Part shown: positions 35,017 through 50,554 of the stretch, in pieces | Layout of the letters: every line of letters begins with the position of its first letter | Position numbering within the stretch: the stretch's first letter is position 1 | DNA from: Pinus tabuliformis | Taxonomy: Eukaryota > Streptophyta > Pinopsida > Pinales > Pinaceae | Assembly (NCBI GenBank): GCA_031772625.1 | Contig: CM062816.1 | Location: forward strand, 632,245,269 to 632,309,268 | DNA: 64,000 nucleotides | Direction: 5' to 3' | Position numbers and translations under genes: made by a program | Notes under the pieces: model-generated | What the model was told of the DNA's origin: nothing | Seen by the model: only the letters and a program-made list of their open reading frames with translations | Databases searched by the model: none

Positions 35017-36056
35017 TTTTATCGGGAAAAGTGTCTATTCAGAACGACCCTATCCCACTGGGTTGTGACAGAGACCTCAGAAACAAATAGGGAAAATTAC
35101 TCTTGTATTCTCCTTTATGAACTATAAACAAAGAGGAATAGGATGAACCAACCTATGTCTTGCGCTAGTCCTTTGATCCAATCTCTCTTCTCTTTGACAG
35201 CTTCCAACTATCTGCTCCCTTACTTGCCCAGCGTCACCAAGTTCCTGCAAGATCACAGAAGAAGGAAACTACACAAAGACATGGATTTATGTTCATAAAA
35301 AGCTTAGGATCAGATTTAAGCTAAACATACAAATATAACAAACATCAGTGATATACAAGCATGTAGGAGAAACTCAAATAGTTTTATTGATAAAACAAGA
35401 AGATCCAGGAGGAGTTACAACCGATGATTCCTGATCTAGCATCAACCTCCCAGAATAGAATCCCCTCTTCACTTCCAACAAAGCATAAATCACCCAATAC
35501 TCTAATATCTATCTGAAAACCAACAGCAATTCTCTGCAATGTACAAAATTCCAGCCCCTGGATCTCTTGGTGAGGGATCCATATATAGATGTATGCAAAG
35601 AGGATGAGTCAGCTCATGAATTGATTAGTGGCTTCTCTCTGTTAGTTCTTGCTTCCACTTGGAGACTGAGAGCCTCTTACTCATCACTGGTTGAATTCAG
35701 TGAGGCAAGTGTCATTGGGGAAGATTCTGGAAGCTTCCATTGTCTCTCCACCTCGTGGAATGACTCTGCCACTTGTCATTTCCCGCTCAACGCACCCTGG
35801 TAATGCATTCAAGTGCGTTGCAATGCACCTAGCCAGTGTATTTGGTGGCTTTGCAACACAGCTAGCTAGTGGAGCATCTGAAATGATCCTGATTTGACTA
35901 GTTTTGAGCAGTTTCTGGTGGAGAACTTCTGGGAGAAGCTGTAATTTGTTGACCTTGTTTCTTTAGGAGCTGGAACAACACTTTTAGGGACTTAGGATCC
36001 CTTGGTTTATGGAAATTTCATGCTTATAGCTGTAAGGCACAAAAATGTCTATAAGA
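35017..36056 (-). repeat. 5' LTR of the gag-protease element (1,040 bp)
   Basis: Partner of 27,122-28,158. Both termini are mutated relative to that copy: the inner TGTT has become TTTT, and the outer ATAACA has become ATAAGA. GTAAC follows at 36,057-36,061. The terminal changes would impair a new integration. Confidence 0.9.
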
Positions 36057-36294
36057 GTAACCCCAGTAGTAAATATATTAATATACATGTATTTCTATTT
36101 ATAAATCACCCCCATCTATTACATAGTTTTTGGTTAAGAACACTCTATCCATTCTATGACATGTTTATTGGAAATTTGATCCCATTATATCTAGTGAGAG
36201 CCACAATTCCGAATGGAAAAGGGACAGTATTCAAGTCCCCGAATAGGTGGTTATCCCCCATGTTGTTGCAGCGAATTTTCAGACCTCAACATTT

Positions 36295-36312
36295 TGGCAC
36301 TAGAAGTAGGGC
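36295..36312 (+). promoter_or_regulatory. Putative primer-binding site of the outer gypsy element
   Basis: TGGCACTAGAAGTAGGGC follows CTCAACA and three T residues, and a gag frame starts only 12 bases later. Sites of the TGGCGCTAGAA type occur in plant gypsy elements as far as I recall. The tRNA is not assigned. The position is the main evidence that the preceding 5 kb is LTR. Confidence 0.6.
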
Positions 36313-36324
36313 TTTTAACTATGA

Positions 36325-38310
36325 ATGGAAAAAATAACTCTAACTAAATTAAAAACCCATTCCAAGAGTCACTCCCCCTCAAGACCACCCCCAAATTCTA
36401 TATCTTCATCTAAAACTCCTATTTCTAGATAAGGAGTTGGGAAATTACCTTCTAAACCTCCTAGAACATTTCCGGAAGTACTCTCTTCAGATTATAAGCT
36501 AGAATCACCTGAAGTCGAGACTTTAATAAAGAAATTATGAGAAATTTCTATTTCATTAGAAAATCCTGTGTCATCTCAAGCTTTTGAAGGAATTGCAACT
36601 TCTATTTTACAACCTACTCGAATTTTAACTCGTTCTCAGAGTGAGAATATTTGGATTCCTCCATTTGAGCTTCCTCTTCCTTTTTTTTGGAAAAAGACTA
36701 AGAAATTTGAGTCAAAAACATCTACCAATGAAATTTGTTCAAATTCACCACCACAAACTCCTTATTTCCCTCCATTCACTGCTATTAATATGCCTTCTTC
36801 TCAAAGTACTTGTGCCAGTTCATCCAGCACTAATACACAACCTTCCTCTTCTTTGACACAATCAACCTCGATGACCACCTCTTTCCAAACCTAAATAATG
36901 GCAGGAAGACAACAACAACAACCCCCATCCATAGTCATACCATGAGCCAATCTAGGAGCCATGCAAATATGATAACCTCTCCATGTTTTACCTAAAAATC
37001 CTAAAAGGTAGCTACCAAAATTTAATCCTGATGATGGATTACATGCTGAAGAGCATCTCCACAATTATATGTTAGCCATTAATCTTAATCGAGTAGTTGA
37101 AGAAGACTATGTCATAAGATGTTTTCCCTACACTCTTCAAGGGTCGACAGGTTCATGGTATTTTTCATTACTGCCATGATCTATTACTAATTGGGACAGG
37201 TTCGAGGAATAATTTTTAGCTAAATTTGGTGATTATCACACAAATACGTCCCTTATTAATGATCTTTCTAATTTGAAAGCAAAATTAAGTGAAAAGATCA
37301 AAGATTTTAATTCCAGATTTAATAAATTGCTAAACAAAATCCCAGCTACATCAAGCCCTGGTGTTGATGTAAAAATTGAATGGTACATTTCCTCTCTAAC
37401 TTACAATATAGCGATTTTTGTGGATAGAGCCAATAAGGCTACTTTAATAGAAAACATGAACGAAGCCATGTCTATAGAAAAGATAATAATTTCATTAGAA
37501 AAGAACACTGCCCAAGAAGAAATAAAAATGAATAAGGGTAAATTTAAGGATGAATCAAAGAAGAAAGCCCCTATGGATCCCATCAATCTTGAAGGCTCAC
37601 AAAATGTCCCTGAAACCATGTCTAATAAGATGGTAGAAATTAAGAAATAGGTAGTTGAGTCCTCTTCTAAAAATCCTTTTAGATCCTTCAAGGGAAATTA
37701 GACATCTAATCCTCAACCTCCAAATACAATAGCTAACGATGAGTCTGATTTGGATGAAGATGATGAAGAAACAACATTATCTACTAATGAATCTGAAGAT
37801 GAAAAATTGGTTGAAGTACATGGCATGTGGAATTTTATCCTACCTTCTTCTGATAATGAAGATGAGAAAGAAGATTTACCCATTAGCACTAGGAGTAAAG
37901 TCCCTACTGATTATGTACAATCAACCCAAAATAAAAAGTCTTCAACCTCTACTACCAAAGATAAAGTGGTCAATAAAAACTCTTCTTCTACATCTCCTCA
38001 ACCGACCCCATCATCATCTAATCCTCCATCCTCATCTGAAACCTTGGTAGTTGCATATACTATGGAATATAACATAGTGGAGGACATGAAGAAAGCTAGA
38101 GAAAATATCTCTCTTGGTCAGCTCAGTAAGCTTAAACATCAGTGAAATATTTTACTCAAATAATTGAATGTAGTTCCCGCTTCTCCTATTCCTATTGTTG
38201 TTATATCCAAATATTCTAGAGGAATGGGTTAGCCTCCTAATGATTCATCAAAAAAGGTTGATTCCATTGATGTTATCTTAATTTGTGATAGATATAACTC
38301 ACACACTCCC
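36325..38310 (+). pseudogene. gag: gag of the outer gypsy element
   Basis: A single frame with scattered stops runs from an ATG at 36,325 through 36,568, 36,898, 37,273 and 37,750. The N-terminal part is Ser/Pro/Thr-rich. The capsid core has 'LPKFNPDDGLHAEEHLHNYM', 'CFPYTLQGSTGSWYFSL' and 'EKIKDFNSRFNKLLNKIPA'. A Ser/Asp/Glu-rich tail follows (about 37,750-38,050). No clear CCHC knuckle is visible. Confidence 0.75.
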
Positions 38311-38883
38311 CCTTTCCTCTTGACTTATGAAATCATTAATAAAAATATGAACAACATCTTAATAGACTCAGGGGGTTCTTTAAACGTAATGCAAAGATCA
38401 TTCTATACAAAAATAAATGTCTCACCCCAAAAGTCTATTGTTCACATTGTCCAACTTGATAGAAAACAAATTGATGTTTTAGGGGAAATGAATTTAGTCA
38501 ACATTAGACTCTCTTATAATCCGAAAGTTTGTCAAGTAATCGACATACTAGTTGTTGATATTCCTGAATTTTATGGTTTGATTCTTAGTAGGGATTGGTA
38601 CAAGAAGCTTCATGGTTATTTTGCAACAGACTACTCTCATAGCTGGCTCCCTTACAATGGAAAGCTAAATCAAATCAAAATTGACCGAGAAAAACATTTG
38701 AAGCATACAGTAACTGATTTTGAAGATGAAAATGAACCAATAGATTTTAACAATACACCATTGGAAACTACTCCATTGAGTCAGTTTTTAGGAAATTTCA
38801 ATGCAAAAAAGTCACTTTTTTGGATAACTCTATTACTTTTCCGATTGAGAACTGTTCACAAACATATTATTCCAAATGTATAA
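38311..38883 (+). pseudogene. Protease region of the outer gypsy element
   Basis: An uninterrupted stretch (38,320-38,883) in the gag frame contains 'NILIDSGGSLNVM', the aspartic protease active site with the canonical Asp-Ser-Gly (about 38,348-38,386). It continues with 'VQLDRKQIDVLGEMN' and 'YGLILSRDWYKKLHGYFATD', the latter a conserved end motif of this lineage. It is followed directly by an RNase H-like domain and not by reverse transcriptase. Confidence 0.8.
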
Positions 38884-39345
38884 ATCTTGTAGATAAATCA
38901 TTAGTTATATATTTATTTTGGACATTAGATTTTGATGGGTCTAAATCGAATGATTGTGTGGGAGGCAGTTGTAGATTAATTAGTCCAGAAGGAGAAAAAA
39001 AATGTTAGCATGTAGGTTGGAATTTGAATGCACTAACAATACTGCTAAATATAAGTCATTGATCGAAGGTTCGTATAAAGAAATAGGTCTTGATATCAAA
39101 TATATTTATGTATTTGGAGATTATGAAATTGTTATCAAATAGGTAAGAAACACCATGTTTGTCTCTCTAGACACTTAAAACATTACCAATCATTGGTTCA
39201 GGACCTTACTTCACATTTTTTAGCATTTAACATTTCTCTTATTCCTAGACTTCAAAATGCAAGTGTTGACATTCTCGTTAATATAGCATCGAAGCTTATA
39301 ACATCGGAAGACTACAATCCAGATAGGTTTTCTATAGAATTAATT
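38884..39345 (+). pseudogene. RNase H-like domain placed before reverse transcriptase
   Basis: Across at least two frameshifts, four RNase H motifs appear in order: 'FWTLDFDGSKSNDCVGGSCR' (38,917 on), 'LEFECTNNTAKYKSLIEG' (39,014 on), 'YIYVFGDYEIVIKQ' (about 39,100) and 'IPRLQNASVDILVNIASK' (39,244 on). They correspond to the D, E, D, D catalytic motifs; the second acidic residue is Lys here. The 'TNN.A.Y..L..G' pattern is that of the archaeal/plant-type RNase H seen as a second RNase H in Tat-lineage elements. There it normally follows the first RNase H; here it sits between protease and reverse transcriptase. Confidence 0.72.
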
Positions 39346-39782
39346 TTTCAACCATCAATTCCTGATAATATCACCAATTGGCAGGTGTTTAGTGACGATG
39401 AAGATATCTTAATATTTTTAACATCTGAAGGATCATATGATGATCATATAATTGATGAAACCGAACATGACAGTCATTTGAAACAAAAATCCAATGAAAA
39501 TCCCATACCTAAATCTATGGTGAATCTTGAAGATCTTTATTATCTAAAATGCATATTTAAGAAGGTTGCTAATTCTAAACTCCAAATTTCAATATTAATG
39601 TTTGAACTAGTAAACCTTGGAACTGATATCAAACCGGAAAACATCAATTTAGGACCTGGTCTCTCACCTCATGAGAGATTATCCTTCATTCATTTATTAA
39701 AAAGTATAAAGGTATATTTTTTTGGACCTACGACGATCTTAAAACACATGATACCTCCATCATACAACACACCATCCCGATG
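39346..39782 (+). pseudogene. Linker between RNase H-like domain and reverse transcriptase
   Basis: The frame 39,193-39,783 continues from the RNase H-like domain as an acidic spacer: 'PSIPDNITNWQVFSDDEDIL', then 'GPGLSPHERLSFIHLLK' near the end. The last motif resembles the segment that precedes 'DVFAW' in gypsy polyproteins, so the order of domains is colinear and not rearranged. Confidence 0.6.
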
Positions 39783-40520
39783 ATGTCTAATGACAAACCA
39801 GTAAAAAAAAAATTAAGGAAAAATCACCCCAATCTAGAAAGCCAAATCAAGTATGAGCTAAATAAACTCCTTAAATCCAAGATTATCTTTCCTGTTAGGA
39901 ATTAAAAATGGGTTTCATACTTAGTACTTGACAGGCAGAAAAATGGTGATATTTGTATTTGCATAGATTTTAGAAATCTCAATAAAGCTTGTTGGAAGGA
40001 CAATTTCCCATTACTGACCATAGAACAAATACTACAATTAGTAGCTGGTTCCAAACTAATGTTTTTTCTTGATGGTTTTTAGGGTATAACCAGATCATGG
40101 TCCACTCAAATGATAGGTTAAAGACTACGTTCAAGACTAAATGGGGATCCTATGCCTATCTGAAAATGCCTTTTGGTTTAATAAACATAGGGGCAACCTT
40201 CCAACCAGCCATGGGCATAGCCTCCAAGGGTATGATAAATAAAATTGTTGTTGTTTACTTGGATGACATAACTGTTTACTCCAAGAAAAGAAGCAACCAT
40301 TTGCACGACTTGAAATAGATCTTTGAACGTTGCAACAAGTATGGAAGTTCACTAAATCCAAATAAACCTTATTTCACTCTAAATCAAGGAAATATTTTAG
40401 GGTCTATTGTATCCAAAAATGGCATATGTATTGATCCTCATAGAATATTTCTGATATTTTGTTTCCCCATAATAAAAATCTATGCAGTCCTGTCTAGGTT
40501 AGATAAATTTTGTTAAGATA
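39783..40520 (+). pseudogene. Reverse transcriptase of the outer gypsy element
   Basis: Broken by stops and frameshifts, but the motifs are in order: 'LNKLLKSKIIFPVRN', 'CIDFRNLNKACWKDNFPL', 'FFLDGF' followed by a stop and 'GYNQIMVHSNDRLKTTF', 'MPFGLINIGATFQPA', and the active-site box 'VVYLDDITVYSKK' (about 40,250-40,290). The thumb reads 'LNPNKPYFTLNQGNILG'. After 40,480 the sequence is unreadable. Confidence 0.85.
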
Positions 40521-41260
40521 TTTGTCCATGAATTTTACTAATTTTTTTTATCACTACAAACCATAATTAATAAAAATTCGGTCTTTAAGTGAGGACATAA
40601 CAAAAGGGAAGCTTTTGATTTAATCAAACCAGCCATTATGAATGGTCCCTCTTTAACTACAATTTTTTCTAATCATTTCATTGTGTACACTTTCTCTTCT
40701 CAAATATCTGATGTTGTTGTTTTAACACAACTTAATGACTAATAAACTGAATCACCTATCTCTTTCTTTCGTTCTAATTTTCAAGGTGTTGAAATAAATT
40801 ATTCAGAGGTGGAAAAGTAATTTTTTCTTATTTTTAAATATGCAAAGAACTTCAGGACTTTTCTCCTAAAAACACACACTAAAAGTAGTAGTCTCATTAT
40901 CAGCAGTGAGACAATTGTTTATGCAAACAGAATTAGGAGAAAAGAGAGAAAATTGGGTAACAACTCTGCAAGAATATGATATTGACATTAAACCAGCTAA
41001 AATTTTCAAAGGGAAAGGTTTTTGCGGATTGCTTACAGGAGCTTCCAATCTACCAGCTGATGAGGACTCACATAATACTATACACATATTTGAGGTAAGC
41101 CTAAACGACTCTGAGTCCCAATATGTTGATCTCATTTTCTATTTAAAAAATGGATATTCTCCCCTTGAACTCAATCGGAAATGGAAAATGGATTTAAGGT
41201 TAAAAGCCAATGAATATGAGATCATTAATGATGTGTTATTCAGAAGAAATTATGATTCTA
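40521..41260 (+). pseudogene. RNase H/connection remnant of the outer gypsy element
   Basis: A degraded first part (to about 40,900) is followed by an open stretch (40,906-41,430) with 'RENWVTTLQEYDIDIKPAKI' and 'DLIFYLKNGYSPLELNRKWK', the region connecting RNase H to integrase in this lineage. The usual catalytic RNase H motifs could not be read with confidence before it. Confidence 0.6.
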
Positions 41261-42260
41261 TATTATTAAGATTCCTAGAAGAGTTTAAGGCACAAAAGGT
41301 TTTGCAAGAGCTCCACGATGGACCAACTGGTCGACATTTTGTAGGAGATACTACAGCACATAAAATCCTGCAGGTTGGGTACTATTGGCCAACTTTGTTC
41401 AAGGATACCCATGAATATGTAAGTAAATGAAAAATATGCTAGATCGGTATTGGAAGACAATAAAAACCAACCTTACCTCTACAACTAGTCAACAATGAAA
41501 AACCTTTTCAACAATGGGGGTTGGACATCATAGGTGAGATTGTTCCTCATTCTTGAAAGCAGAATAAGTATATCATTACCACTACAAACTAGTTTACTAA
41601 GTGGATTGAAGAAATTCCACTAAAGGTACCAAACTTTGATTCCATCATTGAATTCATTGATCATTTCATTATTACTCTGTTTGGGTTACCAACTGCACTT
41701 ATGTATGATAATGCATCTTACCTTTTAGTAAATAATATGACTCAATTTTCTCTTAAGAGAGGTTTCAAACTTAAATACTCTCCTAACTACTATCCCTAAG
41801 GAAATGGTCTAGCATGATCAACTAATAAGAACCTCATAATAATTATTAAAATAATTGTTGATCAGAGGAAAAGAATTGGCACAAATCTTTGACATTTTCA
41901 CTATGGGCAGATCGAATAACCCAACATGCCTAAATAGGCACTTCTCCCTTTAATCTAGTATGTGGGAAAGATGTTATCATTCCTTCAATCTTATCTCTTC
42001 CATAATTAGTGCTAGTTCAATTTATCAAAGAAAAACCTTCTTCTTCATTACAACTAAGATAGTCTCAAATACTTAGATCAGAAGAAGAAAGAGAAAAGTT
42101 CAAGCTTACACATGCTCGCCATCAGCAAATAGTCAAATATCCATTTGATGCAAGTTCGATTACCCCAAAATATTTTCAAATAGGATATCTCTTCCTTAAA
42201 TGGGACACGTACATGAGGATAAAGGAAAGCATACTAGATTCCAGAAAATGTGGCTTTGAC
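41261..42260 (+). pseudogene. Integrase of the outer gypsy element
   Basis: The zinc-binding domain includes 'VLQELHDGPTGRHFVGDTTA' and 'YYWPTLFKDTHEYVSK'. The core has 'WGLDIIGEIVPHS' (first Asp), 'FTKWIEEIPLKVPNFDSIIE', and 'GLPTALMYDNASYL' with the second Asp. Stops become frequent after 41,790 and the C-terminal part is only recognisable in pieces. This makes the element a retrotransposon and not a pararetrovirus. Confidence 0.78.
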
Positions 42261-43465
42261 CATTTCAAAAATTGTTGAATAAATAGGCCCATCAACATTC
42301 ATATTTCAAGATTTATAAGGAAAAAGAGATTATCTTTATATCAATGGGCTTATTTTGAAAACATTGTTTTCTTATAAGATAATATATTATAATGTAGCAT
42401 TATCGCATTTACATTTTTACTTATGTTAGAAATAATGGTAAAAATCATACTTTTGGCTTTACATTAGAATCTCTTAAAAACATTTTATTATCTTTCGCTT
42501 CCAAGTTATGAATTCTTAAGAAAGTGATTACAACTTTGAAAATTAGATAAGTGTCATAAAACTTTGAAATTTTATTTTTCCATTGAAGTTGTAAATTCTT
42601 TGGAGCCTCAAGATTTATAAAATCCTTTTATTCTATTAGCAGTCAAGAAAGGTTATCTTTAAAAAAGTAAACACTATTTATAACTAAGAATATATAACTC
42701 TAAAATTGTAATCCAAAACTCTTAAGAAGTCAATGATTCTCCCCATCCATTAACTTTAATTTTTTTAGAGTGTAATTTAAAAATATATTAAACTTAAAAT
42801 ATAAGGGGTCTCATCACAAGCCTTCTTACTATGATTATAGGGAAATAATAGATTGACATTACCAATACTGAATATCAAACAAGGGTAATGGCTTATCATT
42901 ATTTCAATTATAAGACAAGGTGTCTCATCATGAGCAAGATTTTTCAGTTCATTTACAACTAGTGAATGACATTTTCATTATCTGGTCACCAAACGAGGAC
43001 AATGGATTTTAGGTATTGCTACAAAATTATAAAAAGAAGAGTAAACAAATAAAAAATGAAATATACATATACTTTTGAAATTACCTCTAAATACTGAACT
43101 CTTAAATGGATGGGATTCTCAATCATTGATGGTTAAGCAATAAATGTGTCGAGGCTATGAACGTTTGCTCGCAATGGCTCTACCTATGAAAAATTAGTAT
43201 ATTAAAAGGCTAAGTTGTAGAAGCCCCATACTTTATCTTTACAACCAGTTAAGGAAAAATATATATAATAAGTATTTTCATCTATAAGAGGATTTAAAAG
43301 GAATCATGATTAAGTGAGTTTTTTTTTTTATATTTAGAGTAATTTTACTTATTTAAAATATTTCAAAAATAGTTTTACTTTCCTGAATTATTTTTACTTA
43401 ATAAACTCTTAGAAATTTCATTATTATAAATCAGAGTTAACTAGTTCTTCGAGTGAATTACTAAT
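42261..43465 (+). other. AT-rich 3' untranslated region of the outer gypsy element
   Basis: No coding frame. A convincing polypurine tract was not found before 43,466, which weakens the exact placement of the LTR start. Confidence 0.4.
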
Positions 43466-44767
43466 TGTTGTTCTATTCAACAACCCCTCATTTATTTATA
43501 TATAAATTTCATAGGAAATTATTATATAAATAATGGAGACCCTTTAAATTTTTAAAACATAGAATAGTAAAACATTTTAGTGTTTTAAAAGGACAAATTT
43601 GAGCTTATTTGAATAAAAAACCCAAATTTCATTGGCCCAAACAACTTGAATGAGCCTTCCTTAAAGAAATACCTAGGTTATCACACTTTGCAAGTCCTAA
43701 TGAGTAACTCCCCGTTTTATCCATTCGAGATTTGCGACGCAATAAAGTAAACTCCAAGAATAAAATACATACTTAAACTTTAAAAAACTTAAGTATTGTT
43801 AACATAGGCGCTTTATATAAGACCTTACCTGCATCACAAATCTTATAACAAATGAGATATATAAAAGCCTCGAGGACCACTCCAATTTCGATATGTGATA
43901 AACCATCCAGACCTGATATAACAATTAACGTAACCCTACAAATATATCACGTTTGGATGAATCACAAATTGGCAGAACGCAAGCCACTCCATTCACTTTA
44001 GGTCTTCTGATTGTGATAAAACTCTTTGTTAAAATCTGTGTCTTTAACAAAATCATGAGAATTAATAAAACGAAGGAAAATCACGTTTAGAAAATCGTCA
44101 GTCGGGCCCGCTCCACTACTACATCAATCCACTTGATTTCGCAGTCGCAAAATGACTTTGGTCATTTCCATTGTCCTCCACTCCAAACCCTCGATTGTGA
44201 TATTATAATCATCACATCGCAGACTTCTAATACCCAAACTACCGATATAATGGTATTGCCATCACATATTGGGAAAACAGATGGAAAAGAGTTTTAATTT
44301 TTTGTTAGAAAGCTTTTTGTGATACGATCTATTAATGGAACAATAAATTATCACATGAAGCCATGATTTTAGTTATTAAGAACTTCTAACAGTATTTATG
44401 ATTTAAAGCCCCAAGGAGATCTCATGGCCTCTATATAGAGATTTTATATTTTTCACATTTAAACTATATTCTCCATCATTTCAAACCTTGTATGTTCAAA
44501 CGCTCCCGTATTTCAAACTTGTTGTTCTTCATTCCTCTATGTTTCCAATTACAGGTTAAACTCGAGAGCCAAAACTGTAACAGGATGACGAAAGCAAAGA
44601 TAGGAAAGAAATCCATGGAAGCTTCTTAACCCTCACCTTCTACTTCTGATGTAATAAAATTTTCCCTAGTTTTATCGAACACTGCATGCATGATAGACAT
44701 TGAAACATCATCATGGGAAGCCATGTATCAATTTATTAAAAGTGAAGGACCGAAGGTAATTCAGAGG
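43466..44767 (+). repeat. Truncated second LTR copy of the outer gypsy element
   Basis: It aligns with 22,344-23,660 across about 1.3 kb, including the TATA-like box (about 44,432) and the ATG of the internal ORF, where a stop follows after four codons here. Similarity ends at TAATTCAGAG (44,758-44,767), after which unrelated sequence begins. Either the 3' LTR was deleted, or this is a separate fragment of the same family. Confidence 0.72.
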
Positions 44768-45048
44768 GGTGACAACAGATGGAAAGGGTTTGAATCCAAC
44801 ACCCAAGGGTAAGCTGACCCAACCTCCAAATTGTCACCTCAAAATTAAGATTAAATTGATCTATTAATTTTCGTTTTACATACACTGAAGTTGTATGCAG
44901 CTTGGGATAAGAATCTCAAGAATCTCAAGTTATCATTCAGATAAATTTCTATAGTCCATGTTGTATTTTAAATATTTTACTCTTTTGTCATAACTGGAAG
45001 AATCTTAAGTTATCATTGAGAGAAATAAATCTCTATAGTACATACTCG

Positions 45049-48970
<3,922 letters not shown>

Positions 48971-48992
48971 GAGATGTCGAACATGAGTTTGG

Positions 48993-49221
48993 CACATGCC
49001 CTGAACTCGTCCTCACGAATCCATGTATGACGTGGAAATTGTGACACATGACCCCCCTAGGTGTGTGTCATCTAACTTAGAAGACTTGTAAGATACCAAA
49101 CATGAACCGGACATGTGCCAAACTCATCCTTACAAATCCATGTCCAACATGTGGGATTCATAACACATGACCCCCTATGCATGTGTCCTATGAATTAGAA
49201 GACTTGTAGGATACCAAACAA
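48993..49221. repeat. Tandem duplication, period about 117 bp
   Basis: Two imperfect copies of one unit. AACTCGTCCT at 49,004 recurs as AACTCATCCT at 49,121; GACACATGACCCCC recurs as AACACATGACCCCC; GAAGACTTGTAAGATACCAA recurs as GAAGACTTGTAGGATACCAA. The unit is non-coding. Confidence 0.85.
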
Positions 49222-50458
49222 ACATCATTTTGCACATGAGAGAAATTTTCGTAATGAATCCTCACATGAACGCTCCAACTTTTAAGACGCAAGATAACTT
49301 TATAGTAGACAAAACATGACAAAAGGTTCATTTTCATGTCATGTGTCCAAGGTAAATGCATACTTTTATATGTAACCTCTTGCAAGACTAAAAAGAGATA
49401 GACATTGATTTTAACTTGTATCTGAAGCAAAATTTAAAGCAGCAATGACTTTGGTTTTATTGAAAGGCATCAGTTTTTGACCCTACTATAGGTATGTATC
49501 TATTGTGGTATGTTTATACAAAATAAAGACAACTGGAAAATTTTGATTCTTTATGATTGGTTTCAAACTCAACCACAAATATCATTCAACATTTTACTAG
49601 ACACATGTTTGTTCTCTATAATAAAACTCAAATCTATTTTGTATCTATAATGATCATGCATTGTAATTTGTTGTACTGTGGCCTATAGATACTTTCAACA
49701 CTCCAGGTAATACATCATTGTAGGTGGACTAATATTTTAATCTCTACTACACTATATATCACTATATATATGCGAACAATGAGAGAAATTCAAAATTGGA
49801 TCTAATTTCTTTATTAGAAACATACCATCAAACATGTATTCTTAAGCTACATATCCCAATTCCCTACTAGATCAATATTTGTGTTACCAGCACATCCTGC
49901 ACTTGTTACTGCAAGACCAAAATCTGAAAGCCGCATCCATAGCCAGTGGTTAGAGAGCAGTGACTACAATACCATCTACTTAGGAAATGTTTCACTTCGA
50001 ACCAAGTGTTTTAAAGAACATAAACCAAGATGGACAAATAAATCTATTTAGAAATTTCTCAAAGTATAATTCATGATAAGCAATAATAAACTAATACAAA
50101 CAGCTGCACATGTCACGAAATTGATAGAAAAGAAGAACTGAAGGCCTACATGAAAATATCTTGACAAAAAAATAATTGATGCTTAAAACAATTCATAAAG
50201 TAAAAAAAAATTCAGTAGGAAAGCAATGGAATTCCCATCTCACAGAATCTCCCATTGAACGCAATGCACATGCCATACATTTACTAAGGCTTTTGTCAAT
50301 TACATTCTAGGACACTTTCTTAATGCTTTACAAGAATCTTCCCAAATTAACTGATAAATATTACATAAGAAACATTCATTTCCAGGCAGATTTAATGGTA
50401 TTACTATTTTTAACACCATATTCAGTGTAAGTGGGAGATTGGAAAACCTTGCCCTCAC

Positions 50459-50554
50459 CTTGGCGTTGAAGCTTGCATCAAGAAGAATATTTGATGATTT
50501 GAAATCTCGGTGAATCACTGCAGGGTTGCAGTGCTCATGCAAGTGTTCTAGACC
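50459..50554 (-). pseudogene. Kinase pseudogene exon 6: catalytic loop
   Basis: The exon starts after TTTTACAG and ends AACGCCAAG/GTGAGG. It encodes '[19 protein letters not shown]' and then '[13 protein letters not shown]'. The HRD Asp and the Lys and Asn needed for catalysis are all present, so the catalytic loop survived although neighbouring exons are broken. This is an RD-type kinase. Confidence 0.85.

Larger units (their letters stand above)
27122..36056 (-). mobile_element. Non-autonomous Ty3/gypsy element (gag-protease only)
   Basis: This 8.9-kb element lies on the minus strand. Its order is 5' LTR (35,017-36,056), PBS (34,996-35,013), a ~1.7-kb leader, gag and protease (33,301 to about 30,330), a ~2.1-kb non-coding 3' region full of short inverted repeats, polypurine tract (28,159-28,173) and 3' LTR (27,122-28,158). 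GTAAC duplications flank it. No reverse transcriptase, RNase H or integrase motif was found, and 2.1 kb is too short to hold them. Related plant elements continue from this type of protease into RT, so this is probably an internally deleted derivative. The LTRs show about eight differences in the first ~240 bases by eye, fewer per base than in the Athila-like pair. Confidence 0.85.
22344..36291 (+). repeat. Putative 5' LTR (~5.0 kb) interrupted by a nested element
   Basis: The left boundary is set by alignment with 43,466, where the LTR begins TGTTG; the left copy reads TATTG. The right boundary is CTCAACA at 36,285-36,291, followed by TTT and the primer-binding site. A TATA-like TCTATATATAG lies at about 23,322 (CTCTATATAGAG in the right copy, about 44,432), and a long broken ORF follows. 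Only the first 1.3 kb is supported by a second copy. The rest of the LTR assignment rests on the primer-binding site and on the gag frame starting immediately after it. Confidence 0.55.
22344..44767 (+). mobile_element. Degenerate Ty3/gypsy element with ~5-kb LTR (hosts a nested element)
   Basis: 1.3 kb of sequence at 22,344-23,660 is repeated at 43,466-44,767 in the same orientation. Between them lie gag, protease, RNase H-like, reverse transcriptase and integrase remnants (36,325-42,250), all on the plus strand. A primer-binding-site-like TGGCACTAGAAGTAGGGC sits at 36,295, three bases after CTCAACA. The right copy starts TGTTG, so TGTTG...CAACA would be the LTR termini. The 5' LTR would then be 22,344-36,291 with a 8.94-kb insertion inside, about 5.0 kb without it. 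The 3' LTR is cut off after 1.3 kb. No target duplication can be checked because the right end is lost. Confidence 0.68.

Noticed and set aside
22344-44767. The idea that the outer element is an integrated pararetrovirus, because an ORF precedes gag and repeats flank it
   Set aside because: An integrase with zinc-binding and core motifs is present at 41,300-41,800, which pararetroviruses lack.
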